NCBI RefSeq assembly: GCF_900323885.1 | Contig: NZ_OOHJ01000018.1 | Span: 1,475,001-1,539,000, forward strand | Direction of reading: 5' to 3' | DNA length: 64,000 nt | Origin: [Actinomadura] parvosata subsp. kistnae | GTDB taxonomy: Bacteria > Actinomycetota > Actinomycetes > Streptosporangiales > Streptosporangiaceae | Shown here: one piece after another, positions 24,903 to 35,262 of the stretch | How the letters are laid out: each line of letters begins with the position of its first letter | How positions within the stretch are numbered: the stretch's first letter is position 1 | Made by a program: the position numbers and the translations under genes | Notes under the pieces: model-generated | The model's input: the letters and a program-made list of their open reading frames with translations, nothing else | Database searches by the model: none | Told to the model about the DNA's origin: nothing

Positions 24903-25832
24903 ATGACCGTCATTATGGAAACCGTGACCGAACCCCGATCTCGCAGGCGCATGTCCGGTAGCGAGCGAAGAGAGCAGCTGATCCAGATCAGCCGCACCCT
25001 CTTCGCGGAGAAGGGGTTCGACGGGACCTCTATCGAAGAGATCGCAGCGACCGCACAGGTGTCGAAACCCGTGGTGTACGAGCATTTCGGCGGCAAGGAA
25101 GGCGTCTACGCGGTCGTCGTCGACCGCGAGATGCAGAAGCTGCTCGGCATGATCACCGAAGCCCTCTCCGCCTCACACTCCCTGATCAAGCTGGAGCGGG
25201 CCGCCCTGGCCCTGCTCCGCTACATCGAGGAGAGCAGCGAGGGCTTCCGCATCCTGGTCCGCGACTCGCACGCGGCCTCGGGCACGGGCACGTTCGCCAG
25301 CCTGATCAGCGAGATCGCCAGCCAGGTGGAGGACGTGCTGGCCGACGAGTTCGCGGCCCGCGGCTACGACCCCAAGCTGGCCCCGATGTACGCCCAGATG
25401 CTGGTCGGGATGGTCGCCCTGACCGGCCAGTGGTGGCTCGACGTGCGCAAGCCGGGCCGCGAGGAGGTCGCCGCCCACCTGGTCAACCTCGCCTGGAACG
25501 GCCTGACGGGGCTCAACCCCAACCCGGCGATCACCGCGACGAGCCGCGACCACACGCCGCCCGCGCTCAAGCCGCCGCAGCCGCGCACGGCCAGCGAGAA
25601 GGAGCTGCGCGAGCTGGAGAAGGCCCGCGAGAAGGAGCTCAAGGAGGCGGAGAAGATCCGCCAGAAGGAGCTCAAGGAGGCCGAGAAGGCCCGCGTGCGC
25701 GAGCTGAAGGAGCGCGAGCGGCTGCTGAAGGAGGCCGAGAAGGCCCGCGAGCGGGAGGAGAAGATCCGCCAGCGGGAGGCCAGGCTCGCCGAGCGCGCCG
25801 CCCGTCTCGAACAGGTAGATCATCCTGAGTGA
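24903..25832 (+). CDS. TetR-family regulator with a long charged C-terminal helix
   Basis: About 309 residues, against roughly 200 for a usual TetR. The HTH is near residues 20-65 (RREQLIQISRTLFAEKGFDG, then SIEEIAATAQVSKPVVYEHF), followed by a normal ligand-binding domain to about 205. Residues about 230-305 are an extraordinary Glu/Lys/Arg repeat (EKELKEAEKIRQKELKEAEK and variants) that should form a single alpha-helix or coiled coil. The start is uncertain (ATG 24903, ATG 24915 or GTG 24885; none has a good ribosome-binding site). It probably regulates the upstream desaturase. Confidence 0.85.
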   Translation: MTVIMETVTEPRSRRRMSGSERREQLIQISRTLFAEKGFDGTSIEEIAATAQVSKPVVYEHFGGKEGVYAVVVDREMQKLLGMITEALSASHSLIKLERAALALLRYIEESSEGFRILVRDSHAASGTGTFASLISEIASQVEDVLADEFAARGYDPKLAPMYAQMLVGMVALTGQWWLDVRKPGREEVAAHLVNLAWNGLTGLNPNPAITATSRDHTPPALKPPQPRTASEKELRELEKAREKELKEAEKIRQKELKEAEKARVRELKERERLLKEAEKAREREEKIRQREARLAERAARLEQVDHPE

Positions 25833-25910
25833 CTCTTGATCGAGGCGGGCACGCCGAGTGACGATGTGGTTGAGCTGGGCTGACCTCTTCGGGTGAGCCG
25901 TTGCGGCTAC

Positions 25911-25928
25911 GTTAACGTTCTGTTCAAC
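25911..25928 (+). promoter_or_regulatory. PHO-box-like direct repeat upstream of ppk
   Basis: GTTAACG (25911-25917), four bases, then GTTCAAC (25922-25928) matches the 11-base spacing of Streptomyces PhoP boxes (consensus GTTCACC) with two and one mismatches. It ends 22 bases before the ppk ATG. Phosphate control of ppk by PhoP is known in Streptomyces; here it is inferred. Confidence 0.5.
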
Positions 25929-25950
25929 CAAACGGGGCAATATACGCCAT

Positions 25951-28011
25951 ATGTCCGCGGAACCGTTCGAGCCTGCCAATGACCTGCCGCTCCCGCAGGA
26001 GCGCTTTCTCAACCGCGAGGAGAGCTGGCTCCAGTTCAACCTGCGCGTGCTCGAACTGGCCGAGGACCCCTCGCTGCCGCTGCTCGAACGCGTGCGGTTC
26101 CTGGCCATCTTCGCCAGCAACCTCGACGAGTTCTTCCGCGTCCGGGTGGCCGGGCTCAAGCGGCGGATGGCCACCGGCCTGCTGCTGCGTACCAAGAGCG
26201 GGCTCAAGCCGCGCGAGGAGCTGGTGCGCATCGCCGCCATCGCCGACGAGCTGGCCCGGCGGCACGCGGCGGTCTTCCACCGGCAGATCTGCCCGCAGCT
26301 CGCCGCCGAGGGCATCGAGATCGTCCGCTGGGAGGACCTGGGCCGCGAGGAGCGCACCGAGCTGCGCAAGCTGTTCAGGGAGCGGATCAGGCCCGTCCTG
26401 ACGCCGCTGGCCGTGGACCCCGCCCACCCCTTCCCGTACATCTCGGGGCTCAGCCTGAACCTCGCGGTGCTCGTGCGGAACCCGGCGACCGACCACACCG
26501 TGTTCGCCCGGGTGAAGGTTCCCTCGCAGCTGCCCAGGTTCGTCCAGGCGTCGAAAGACCGGTTCGTGCCGCTCGAAGACGTCATCGCCGCTCATCTCGG
26601 GCAGCTCTTCAAGGGCATGGAGATCCTCCAGCACCACGTGTTCCGCGTGACCAGGAACGAGGACCTCGACGTCGACGAGGACGTCACCGAGAACCTCATG
26701 CAGGCCCTGGAGAAGGAGCTGCTCAAGCGCCGCTTCGGGCCGCCCGTGCGGCTGGAGGTCGAGGACACGATCACGCCCGAGGTGCTGGCGCCGCTCGTGG
26801 AGGAGCTGGAGCTGGCCCCGCACGAGATCTACCGGCTGCCGGGGCCGCTCGACCTGACCGGCCTGCACGCCATCGCCGACCTCGACCGGGGCGAGCTGAG
26901 CTACCGGCCGTTCGTGCCCGCCGAGGTGATCAACGCCGAGGACGACATCTTCTCGACGCTGCGCGAGCGCGACATCCTGCTGCACCACCCGTACGACTCC
27001 TTCGCCACCAGCGTGCAGCGCTTCATCGAGGTCGCGGCCGAGGACCCGAGGGTGCTGGCGATCAAGCAGACCCTCTACCGCACCAGCGGCGACTCCCCCA
27101 TCGTCAACGCGCTCATCGACGCGGCCGAGGCGGGCAAGCAGGTCGTGGTCGTCGTGGAGATCAAGGCCCGCTTCGACGAGCACGCCAACATCTCCTGGGC
27201 CCGCAAGCTGGAGCGGGCCGGCTGCCACGTCGTCTACGGCGTGGTCGGGCTGAAGACGCACTGCAAGCTCGCCCTCGTCGTGCGCCAGGAGCCGTCGGGC
27301 GAGCTGCGCCGCTACTGCCACATCGGCACCGGCAACTACAACCCCAAGACCGCCCGCCAGTACGAGGACTTCGGCCTGCTCACGGCCGACCCGCTGGTCG
27401 GCGAGGACGTCACGGACCTGTTCATCCACCTGACCGGCTACTCCCACCACTCCGCCTACCGGCGGCTGCTGGTCGCGCCGCACTCGATGCGCAGCGGGCT
27501 GCTGGCCAGGATCGAGCGGGAGATCGCCCACCAGCAGGCCGGGCGGCCCGCCCGCATCAGGATCAAGACGAACTCGCTGGTGGACGAGCCGATCATCGAC
27601 GCGCTCTACCGGGCGTCCAGGGCCGGCGTCCCGGTGGACCTGTGGGTGCGCGGCATCTGCATCCTGCGTCCGGGCATTCCCGACCTGTCGGAGAACATCC
27701 GCGTGCGCTCGGTGCTGGGGCGTTTCCTGGAGCACTCCAGGGTGTACGAGTTCGGCCTCGGCCGGCGTCCCGAGGTGTGGATCGGCAGCGCCGACCTGAT
27801 GCGCCGCAACCTGGACCGGCGGGTCGAAGCCCTGGTCAAGGTGACCTCCCAGCAGCACAAGGCCTACCTCATCGAGCTGATGGACCAGGCCATGGCCGAG
27901 ACCACGAGCACGTGGTGGCTCAACTCCGACGGCACGTGGGTCCGCCACGCCGGCGACGACCTGCAGAGCCGTCTCATCGGTACGCGTCGATGGAGGACCG
28001 TTGATGACTGA
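25951..28011 (+). CDS. ppk: Polyphosphate kinase 1
   Basis: A 686-residue PPK1. The N-terminal domain opens FLNREESWLQFNLRVLELAE and RFLAIFASNLDEFFRVRVAG. The two phospholipase-D-like C-terminal domains contain the autophosphorylated His region (GLKTHCKLALVVRQEPSGEL, HIGTGNYNPKTARQYEDFGL) and the second His/Arg motif (WIGSADLMRRNLDRRVEALV). It reversibly polymerises ATP gamma-phosphate into polyphosphate. There is no Shine-Dalgarno; CAATAT at 25938-25943 is placed for a leaderless transcript. mutT1 overlaps its 3-prime end, as in mycobacteria (ppk1-mutT1). Confidence 0.95.
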   Translation: MSAEPFEPANDLPLPQERFLNREESWLQFNLRVLELAEDPSLPLLERVRFLAIFASNLDEFFRVRVAGLKRRMATGLLLRTKSGLKPREELVRIAAIADELARRHAAVFHRQICPQLAAEGIEIVRWEDLGREERTELRKLFRERIRPVLTPLAVDPAHPFPYISGLSLNLAVLVRNPATDHTVFARVKVPSQLPRFVQASKDRFVPLEDVIAAHLGQLFKGMEILQHHVFRVTRNEDLDVDEDVTENLMQALEKELLKRRFGPPVRLEVEDTITPEVLAPLVEELELAPHEIYRLPGPLDLTGLHAIADLDRGELSYRPFVPAEVINAEDDIFSTLRERDILLHHPYDSFATSVQRFIEVAAEDPRVLAIKQTLYRTSGDSPIVNALIDAAEAGKQVVVVVEIKARFDEHANISWARKLERAGCHVVYGVVGLKTHCKLALVVRQEPSGELRRYCHIGTGNYNPKTARQYEDFGLLTADPLVGEDVTDLFIHLTGYSHHSAYRRLLVAPHSMRSGLLARIEREIAHQQAGRPARIRIKTNSLVDEPIIDALYRASRAGVPVDLWVRGICILRPGIPDLSENIRVRSVLGRFLEHSRVYEFGLGRRPEVWIGSADLMRRNLDRRVEALVKVTSQQHKAYLIELMDQAMAETTSTWWLNSDGTWVRHAGDDLQSRLIGTRRWRTVDD

Positions 28012-28846
28012 CCTGCTCCGCGCCGCCGGAGCCGTGGTCTGGAGGGGCGAGCAGAGCAGCCCCGAGGTGGCCGTCATCCACCGCCCCCGCTATGACGACT
28101 GGACCTTCCCCAAGGGCAAGCTGAAGCCGGGCGAGCACGTGATCGCGGGCGGCCTGCGCGAGGTGCGCGAGGAGACCGGCCTGACCGTGCTGCTCGGCCG
28201 CGCCCTGCCGCCCGTGCACTACATGAGCTCCGGCCGGCTCAAGCGGGTCGACTACTGGGTCGCCCGCGTGGCCGGGGACGACGGCTTCGAGCCGGGCGAG
28301 GAGGTGGACGAGCTGCGCTGGCTGCCCGTGGCGGAGGCCAGGCGGCTGCTGACGTACGAGTGGGACGCCGGGCTGCTGCGTGCCCTGCGTGCCGCGCCGC
28401 TCGACACGGTGCCGCTCGTCCTCGTCCGGCACGGCTCGGCCGGCTCCAGGAGCGAGTGGCGGGGGGACGACGCCGCGCGCCCGCTCGACACCGACGGGGC
28501 CGCCCAGGCGGCGGCCCTGGCCACCGCGCTGCCCGCCTACCGGCCCGAGCCGCTGCTCAGCTCGCCCAGCGCCCGCTGCGTGCAGACGCTGGAGCCGTAC
28601 GCCGCCGCGGTGGACGCGGAGATCAGGATCGAGCCGCTGCTCAGCGAGGAGAGCCAGGACCCGCACAAGACCCCCGCGCTGGTCGGGAACCTGGCGGGGC
28701 CCGCGGCCGTGTGCAGCCACGGCAAGGTGCTGCCCGGCCTGATCGAGGCGCTCAGCGGCAAGGATGTGCACCTGCGCAAGGGCGCCTTCGCGGTGCTGCA
28801 CCGGGCCGGCGGGCAGGTCGTCAGCGTCGAGCGCTACCCCGCCTGA
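28004..28846 (+). CDS. MutT1-like Nudix hydrolase fused to a histidine phosphatase
   Basis: A 280-residue two-domain protein. Residues 1-125 are a Nudix domain with box GGLREVREETGLTVLLG and a preceding DWTFPKGKLKPGEH, as in diadenosine-polyphosphate or 8-oxo-dGTP hydrolases. Residues 140-280 are a SixA/phosphoglycerate-mutase-like phosphatase starting LVLVRHGSAGSRSEWRGDD with the second His in VCSHGKVLPGLIEAL. Mycobacterial MutT1 has this fusion and also follows ppk1, so nucleotide-pool sanitation is likely. ATG at 28004 has GGAGG seven bases upstream and overlaps the ppk stop by eight bases. Confidence 0.9.
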   Translation: MTDLLRAAGAVVWRGEQSSPEVAVIHRPRYDDWTFPKGKLKPGEHVIAGGLREVREETGLTVLLGRALPPVHYMSSGRLKRVDYWVARVAGDDGFEPGEEVDELRWLPVAEARRLLTYEWDAGLLRALRAAPLDTVPLVLVRHGSAGSRSEWRGDDAARPLDTDGAAQAAALATALPAYRPEPLLSSPSARCVQTLEPYAAAVDAEIRIEPLLSEESQDPHKTPALVGNLAGPAAVCSHGKVLPGLIEALSGKDVHLRKGAFAVLHRAGGQVVSVERYPA

Positions 28847-28899
28847 GTCTCACCAGGTGACGGGCGCTGCCCGGCTTGAGGCTCACCACGTGACGGGCA
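28844..28899. repeat. 33-bp duplication of the P450 3-prime end
   Basis: The last codons and stop of the P450 gene (minus strand, about 28877-28899) recur 33 bases further downstream at 28844-28866 with few changes; the duplicate again reads PVTW-stop in the same frame. It fills most of the gap between the convergent mutT1 and P450 genes. Confidence 0.8.
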
Positions 28900-30055
28900 G
28901 CGCGGCGTAGCCGTCGGCGATCCTCCCCTCCGTGCGCGGCAGCTCCTCCTCCGGCACGGCCAGACGCAGCGTCGGGAAGCGCTGGAACAGCCGGCTGAAC
29001 ACCGCCTCCAGCTCGACCCTGGCCAGGCTGGCGCCGATGCAGAAGCGCGGGCCGTACCCGAAGCTCAGGTGCGGGTCGGTGAGCGGGCGGCGCAGGTCGA
29101 ACACGTCCGGATCGGGATAGATCCGCTCGTCCCGGTTCGCCGCCCCCGGGGTGATCACGACGCCCTCGCCCTTGCGGATCGTCAGATCGCCGATCTCGAT
29201 GTCCTCGTGCGCGTACCTGAGCAGGCCGTGCAGGCTGGGCGAGGCCAGGCGCAGGATCTCCTCCACGGCCGCCGGCGCCAGCCCCGGATCGGCCTTGAGC
29301 AGGTCGAGCTGGGCCGGGTTGGCGAGCAGGAGCAGCACGCCGAAGTCGATGCGGTTGACCGTCGTCTCGTGCCCGGCGAACAGCAGCGAGCCGGCCAGCT
29401 CGGCGATCGTCCCGTCGTCGTCCAGCTCCCCCGCCAGGTCCGACAGGACGTCCTCGCCCGGCTCGTGCCGCTTGCGCTCGATCAGGCCCGCCGTGTACGC
29501 GCTCATCTCGTCGAGCGCCGCCTGCCCCCGCTCGCGGTCACGGGAGTCGCCCATCCGCGACGACAGGCCGCTGAAGTACTCCCTGTCCTCGTACGGGACG
29601 CCCAGGAGCTGGCAGATGACCAGCACCGGGAGCGGGAAGGACAGCTCGGCGTGCAGGTCCGCCGGCGGGGTGAGCTTGGCCAGGTGCTCCAGCCGCTCCT
29701 CCACCAGCATGCCGACGTGCCCGCCGAGCCGCTTCATGCGCCGCGCGGAGAAGGCCGGCATGAACAACCTGCGCATGCGGTCGTGCTCGGCCTTCTCCGT
29801 GGCCACCTCGCCGCGGGGTCCGCCGAGCAGCGGCGATCCCGACACGCGCGGCGCGTTGTCCGGGTCGGGGTGCGAGCGGCCCAGCCGGCCGTCGTTGAAC
29901 AGGGTGCGGGCGTCCTCGTACCCGCTGACCAGCCAGACCTCGTCGCCCGCCGGCGTGCGTACCTTCGCGATGCCCTGCTCGGCCCGCAGTTCCCGGTACG
30001 CCTCGGGCACCTCGAGCAGACTGCCGCGCGAGAAGGGGATGGTAGGAAGGCTCAT
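28883..30055 (-). CDS. Cytochrome P450
   Basis: A 390-residue bacterial class I P450. Helix I carries LLFAGHETTVNRID, helix K the ExxR of EEILRLAS, and the haem-binding loop is FGYGPRFCIGASLARVELE with the axial Cys. Length and the absence of a fused reductase fit CYP105/107-like enzymes needing a separate ferredoxin, which is not encoded nearby. The substrate is unknown. Its ATG at 30055 overlaps the stop of the CYTH-CHAD gene (ATGA), an unexpected translational coupling. The 3-prime end, stop included, is duplicated downstream. Confidence 0.94.
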   Translation of the reverse strand: MSLPTIPFSRGSLLEVPEAYRELRAEQGIAKVRTPAGDEVWLVSGYEDARTLFNDGRLGRSHPDPDNAPRVSGSPLLGGPRGEVATEKAEHDRMRRLFMPAFSARRMKRLGGHVGMLVEERLEHLAKLTPPADLHAELSFPLPVLVICQLLGVPYEDREYFSGLSSRMGDSRDRERGQAALDEMSAYTAGLIERKRHEPGEDVLSDLAGELDDDGTIAELAGSLLFAGHETTVNRIDFGVLLLLANPAQLDLLKADPGLAPAAVEEILRLASPSLHGLLRYAHEDIEIGDLTIRKGEGVVITPGAANRDERIYPDPDVFDLRRPLTDPHLSFGYGPRFCIGASLARVELEAVFSRLFQRFPTLRLAVPEEELPRTEGRIADGYAALPVTW

Positions 30056-31530
30056 AGAACCTTGGTAACCGCTTTGACGGTCTCCTTCCAGACCCGGGGG
30101 AACTCCGCGTGCGCCCGCTCGGCGGTGTTGCGCTCGATCCCGATCAGCAGCCCGTACGTGAAGGTGTCCTCGCCCGCCTGCCGCGCGCTCTCGGCCTCCT
30201 TCGCCAGGGTCTCCTGCGCGACCACGCCGTCCTGGTGGGCGCCCAGCACCTCCTGGACGTTCTCGGCCAGCTTGGCGAGCCTGCCCATGTCGGAGCCGAG
30301 GCTCGGCTGGAGCGCCTCGGCGGTGTAGCGGGCCCGCTTGGCCGCCTTGCGCACCTCGTGCATGGCGATCTCGCGGCGCTCGGCGTCCTCGACGGCCTGG
30401 GCGCGATCGTACGCCTTGGTCACCCGGCTCCAGTTGGCGGCGGCGACGGTACGCAACTGTTCCTGCGCGGGCTTGCCCGCCGCCTTGCCCAGCGACGGGG
30501 CGGCCACGAGCCGGTCGAGCGCGTCGAGCAGCACGTAGTAGCGCTCGCTGCTGAGCGCCTCCTTGATCCGCCCGTACGCCTCCTCCTCGCGTTTGCGCAG
30601 GTCGGAGCCGAGCCGGTTCTGGATCGGGCCGGTGACCAGCTCCGGCGCCAGCCCGGCCAGCGCCTTGGCGAACCTGGCCCTGATCACCTCCAGGTCGCGC
30701 GCCTCGCCGAGCACCGTGCCGAGCCAGCGCAGCTCCTCCTGCACCTCCGCCGTGTCGGTGACGATCGTCTTGAACGCCTTGAGCGCGCTGCGCAGCCTCC
30801 TCGCGGCCACGCGCATCTGGTGGACGGCGTCCTCCTCGGCCCTGCGCACGCGCGGGTCCTGCGCGAGCAGGGCCTTGACCTGGCCGGCCAGGTAGTCGAC
30901 GACGACCTCACCGGCGCTGCCCGCCTTCGTGGCGGCCTTGGGGAGACGGGCGGGTTCGAGGAGCTTCTCGAGCTTGCTGGAGGACTCGGACGGGGTCGCG
31001 CCGGCCTTCCTGAGCCGCTTGCCGACCTTGGCCAGCAACTGCTGGGTGCCGCCTTCGAGCAGCTCGGCCTCGACCTCGCGCCACCGGACGATCCTGGGCT
31101 GGTCGCCGTACACGGTGCCCTTGACGCGGTCGTCGGCGATCTCGACCAGCCGGGTCTCGCCGTCCTTGAGGAGCGTGACGCTCCTGCGGGTCTCCAGCTC
31201 GGCGACGACCTTCAGCTCGGCGCCCCGCGTGTAGGCGCGGACGAGCTCGGACAGCTCGTACGGGACGTCCCTGGCGCTGCGGGTGAGCGGGTGGGTGATC
31301 TCCTGGCGCGCGCCCTTGGTCTTGGGCAGCTTCAGGTGCCAGCCGGCGTCGGCGCCGCCCCGTCTTCGCCTCAGCGTGACACCCCGCGCGGCGAGCCTCA
31401 GGTCGGGCGTGTCGAAGTAGAGGGCCACGAGCTGGTAGCTCTTGGGGCCGACGGTGTCGGCGAGACCCCCGAGGTCGGGGAGCTCGTACTCCGGGGGGAC
31501 GTCGAACTTGTCCTCGATCTCGATACCCAC
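30052..31530 (-). CDS. CYTH-CHAD domain protein
   Basis: A 492-residue protein. Residues 1-200 are a CYTH triphosphate tunnel domain, starting with the diagnostic GIEIEDKFDVPPEYELP (ExExK) and containing LYFDTPDLRLAARGVTLRRR. Residues about 215-490 are a CHAD helical domain with conserved His/Arg/Lys clusters (DAVHQMRVAARRLRSALKAF, then AMHEVRKAAKRARYTAEALQ) known to bind polyphosphate. This suits the ppk gene 2 kb away. GTG at 31530 is preferred to longer frames since EIEDK begins immediately and GAGG precedes it. It is coupled to the P450 gene downstream. Confidence 0.92.
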   Translation of the reverse strand: MGIEIEDKFDVPPEYELPDLGGLADTVGPKSYQLVALYFDTPDLRLAARGVTLRRRRGGADAGWHLKLPKTKGARQEITHPLTRSARDVPYELSELVRAYTRGAELKVVAELETRRSVTLLKDGETRLVEIADDRVKGTVYGDQPRIVRWREVEAELLEGGTQQLLAKVGKRLRKAGATPSESSSKLEKLLEPARLPKAATKAGSAGEVVVDYLAGQVKALLAQDPRVRRAEEDAVHQMRVAARRLRSALKAFKTIVTDTAEVQEELRWLGTVLGEARDLEVIRARFAKALAGLAPELVTGPIQNRLGSDLRKREEEAYGRIKEALSSERYYVLLDALDRLVAAPSLGKAAGKPAQEQLRTVAAANWSRVTKAYDRAQAVEDAERREIAMHEVRKAAKRARYTAEALQPSLGSDMGRLAKLAENVQEVLGAHQDGVVAQETLAKEAESARQAGEDTFTYGLLIGIERNTAERAHAEFPRVWKETVKAVTKVL

Positions 31531-31582
31531 TGCACCTCGCAAGAGTCCGATTTCGGACCATGATGCCACCGCCCGGTGAACA

Positions 31583-31933
31583 TCACACGGGTTGCAGAAG
31601 TTCGATTCTGTTACCCACCGGGTCGAAGACGTAGATCCGCCGGTACCCGGGGAACAGGTCGTCCGGCCGCGCCTCGGGGATCTTCTCCGCGTACGCGTCG
31701 AGGTCGTCCACCAGGAAGGCGGGGTGGGCCTTGCGGGCGGGCCTGAAGTCCTCCTCGACGCCGAGGTGCACCTCCACGCCCTCGCCCCGGAACCAGACGC
31801 CTCCGCGCCTGGCCAGCTCGGGCGGCTTCGGGACCTCGCGCAGGCCCAGCACTCCCGCGTAGAACGCGCGTAACGCCGGCTCGCTGCCGCGCGGCGCGGC
31901 GAGCTGCACGTGGTGCAGGCCCCTGATCGTCAT
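31583..31933 (-). CDS. Glyoxalase/VOC-superfamily protein
   Basis: A 116-residue single-unit VOC protein. HHVQLAAPRGSEPALRAFYA opens the first beta-alpha-beta unit (first metal His), HLGVEEDFRPARKAHPAFLV the second, and RIYVFDPVGNRIELLQ ends with the metal Glu. The reaction is unknown (the family includes dioxygenases, lyases and fosfomycin-type enzymes). ATG at 31933 overlaps the stop of the methyltransferase gene (ATGA), so the two are one operon under the MarR operator. Confidence 0.88.
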   Translation of the reverse strand: MTIRGLHHVQLAAPRGSEPALRAFYAGVLGLREVPKPPELARRGGVWFRGEGVEVHLGVEEDFRPARKAHPAFLVDDLDAYAEKIPEARPDDLFPGYRRIYVFDPVGNRIELLQPV

Positions 31934-32700
31934 TTCTGCGCCACCACGAAGATCCGCCGGAACGGGAACGGCGTGCCGTAGCTCCTGGCCGGGTACGCCT
32001 CGGCCAGCGGCCCGGCGAGGTCCTGCTTGAAGCGCCGCTGCTCGTCGGGGTCGAGCCGGTCGAGTATGGGGCGCAGGGCGGTGCCGGAGACCCAGTCGAG
32101 CACCGGGTTCTCGCCGTGCAGGATGTGCACGTACGTCGTCTCCCACGCGTCCACCTGGGAGCCGCCCTGGTTGAGCAGGTCCACGTACTCCAGCGGCTCC
32201 CCCACGGGCATGCCCCGGGTGAAGTCGCCGAGCTTGTCGGACCAGGCGCGGGAGGAGCACAGCTCGCGGATCGCCACGTGGCTGGGGGCGTCGAAGTTGC
32301 CCGGCACCTGGAAGGCCAGCCAGCCGCCCGGGGCCAGCGCCTCCACCCAGTGCTCCAGCACGTCGCGGTGCGCGGGCACCCACTGCAGGACGGCGTTGGA
32401 GACGAGCACGTCCACGGGCCGGTCGGGCCGCCACATGGCGACGTCGGCCACCGCGAACCGCACCTGCGAGCCCAGCTTGCGGGCCTTGGTGATCATCGCC
32501 GGGGAGGAGTCGAAGCCTTCGACGGTCGCGTTGGGCCAGCGGCTGGTCAGCTCCACGGTGAGCTCGCCGCTGCCGCAGCCGGCGTCCACGACGTAGTCGG
32601 GCTCGACCGCGCCCACCCGGGAGATCAGCTCGATGAACGGCCGGGACCGCTCGTCGGCGTAGACCGCGTATGTCACAGGGTCCCAAATATCTCTTGACAT
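31930..32700 (-). CDS. Trans-aconitate 2-methyltransferase-like enzyme
   Basis: A 256-residue class I methyltransferase. SRDIWDPVTYAVYADERSRP and VVDAGCGSGELTVELTSRWP (motif I) match Tam, as does LVSNAVLQWVPAHRDVLEHW. Tam methylates trans-aconitate, a spontaneous aconitase inhibitor. ATG at 32700 is chosen because the longer frame reads through the operator. On the minus strand TTGACA (32738-32733), an 18-base gap and TATCAA (32714-32709) end eight bases before this ATG, so the mRNA is probably leaderless and lies wholly under the MarR operator. Confidence 0.88.
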   Translation of the reverse strand: MSRDIWDPVTYAVYADERSRPFIELISRVGAVEPDYVVDAGCGSGELTVELTSRWPNATVEGFDSSPAMITKARKLGSQVRFAVADVAMWRPDRPVDVLVSNAVLQWVPAHRDVLEHWVEALAPGGWLAFQVPGNFDAPSHVAIRELCSSRAWSDKLGDFTRGMPVGEPLEYVDLLNQGGSQVDAWETTYVHILHGENPVLDWVSGTALRPILDRLDPDEQRRFKQDLAGPLAEAYPARSYGTPFPFRRIFVVAQK

Positions 32701-32740
32701 AGAGATAATTGATATCGAGAGAGATATCTCGATGTCAAGA
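32692..32740. promoter_or_regulatory. Large palindromic MarR-type operator
   Basis: Arms TCTTGACATAGAGATA (32692-32707) and TATCTCGATGTCAAGA (32725-32740) match at 15 of 16 positions, with a nested ATCGAGA/TCTCGAT pair (32714-32720, 32727-32733). The palindrome covers the complete -35/-10 region and start codon of the methyltransferase gene and lies just before marR, whose own -10 is probably TACACT at 32744-32749. It is a clear autoregulatory divergent operator. Confidence 0.8.
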
Positions 32741-32757
32741 CAGTACACTCTTGTGTC

Positions 32758-33264
32758 ATGACGGAGGATGCTAGGGACGAGGTCGATCTCCTCGTCGCGG
32801 CTTGGCGGGCGGAGCGCCCCGACCTCGACGTCGAACCGCTCCAGGTGCTCTCTAGAGTGTCACGACTCGCCAAGCATCTCGACCGTGCGCGGCGGGCGGC
32901 GTTCGCCGAACACGATCTGGAGCCGTGGGAGTTCGACGTGCTCACCGCGCTGCGGCGGGCCGGCAAGCCCTACGAGCTCAGCCCCGGAGCCCTGCTGCGG
33001 GCCACTCTGGTGACCTCCGGCACGATGACCAACCGCATCGACCGGCTCGCCCAGGCCGGGCTCGTGCGCCGGCGGCCCGACCCCGAGGATCGGCGCGGCG
33101 TGCTGGTCTCGCTGACCGAGACGGGGCTCGCCCGGGTGGACGCCGCCTTCGACGACCTGCTGCGCAGGGAGCGGGAGCTGCTGTCGGGGCTGGGGCCGGC
33201 GGATCAGCGCACGCTGGCGTCGCTGCTCCGCACCCTCCTCACACCCTTCGACTCCCCGCTCTGA
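32758..33264 (+). CDS. MarR-family transcriptional regulator
   Basis: A 168-residue winged-helix protein. The DNA-binding core is LRATLVTSGTMTNRIDRLAQ with the wing LVRRRPDPEDRRGVLVSLTE, flanked by dimerisation helices. MarR proteins usually repress a divergent operon and release on binding a phenolic or acidic ligand. The divergent methyltransferase/VOC operon shares a 49-bp palindrome with it. TACACT ends eight bases before the ATG and no Shine-Dalgarno exists, so its mRNA is probably leaderless. The last 12 or so bases with the stop are duplicated once immediately downstream (13-base period). Confidence 0.92.
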   Translation: MTEDARDEVDLLVAAWRAERPDLDVEPLQVLSRVSRLAKHLDRARRAAFAEHDLEPWEFDVLTALRRAGKPYELSPGALLRATLVTSGTMTNRIDRLAQAGLVRRRPDPEDRRGVLVSLTETGLARVDAAFDDLLRRERELLSGLGPADQRTLASLLRTLLTPFDSPL

Positions 33265-33298
33265 CCTCCCGCTCTGACCTCCCCGCCTCGGGGGGCGC

Positions 33299-33360
33299 TC
33301 AGTCGCCGAGGCGGTCCGCCCTTCCGCCTTCAGTCGCCGAGGCGGTCCGCCCTTCTGCCC

Positions 33361-33380
<20 letters not shown>
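33299..33380. repeat. 31-bp tandem repeat triplicating the end of the ABC-F gene
   Basis: Copies begin at 33299, 33330 and 33361; the last is the true 3-prime end of the ABC-F gene. Each contains, on the minus strand, codons for DRLGD followed by a TGA stop. The first two copies are identical over about 26 bases. The repeats lie between the convergent marR and ABC-F genes. Confidence 0.88.
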
Positions 33381-35202
<1,822 letters not shown>

Positions 35203-35262
35203 GGCCTTCCCAGAGTATCGGCTCCCGGCCCTCCGCCTTTCCGCTGCCGAGGCGGGGGACGA

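Noticed and set aside
25924..28077. A 717-residue open frame antisense to ppk
   Set aside because: It has Val/Gln/Arg/His-rich shadow composition with no domain; ppk on the plus strand is complete and accounts for the sequence.
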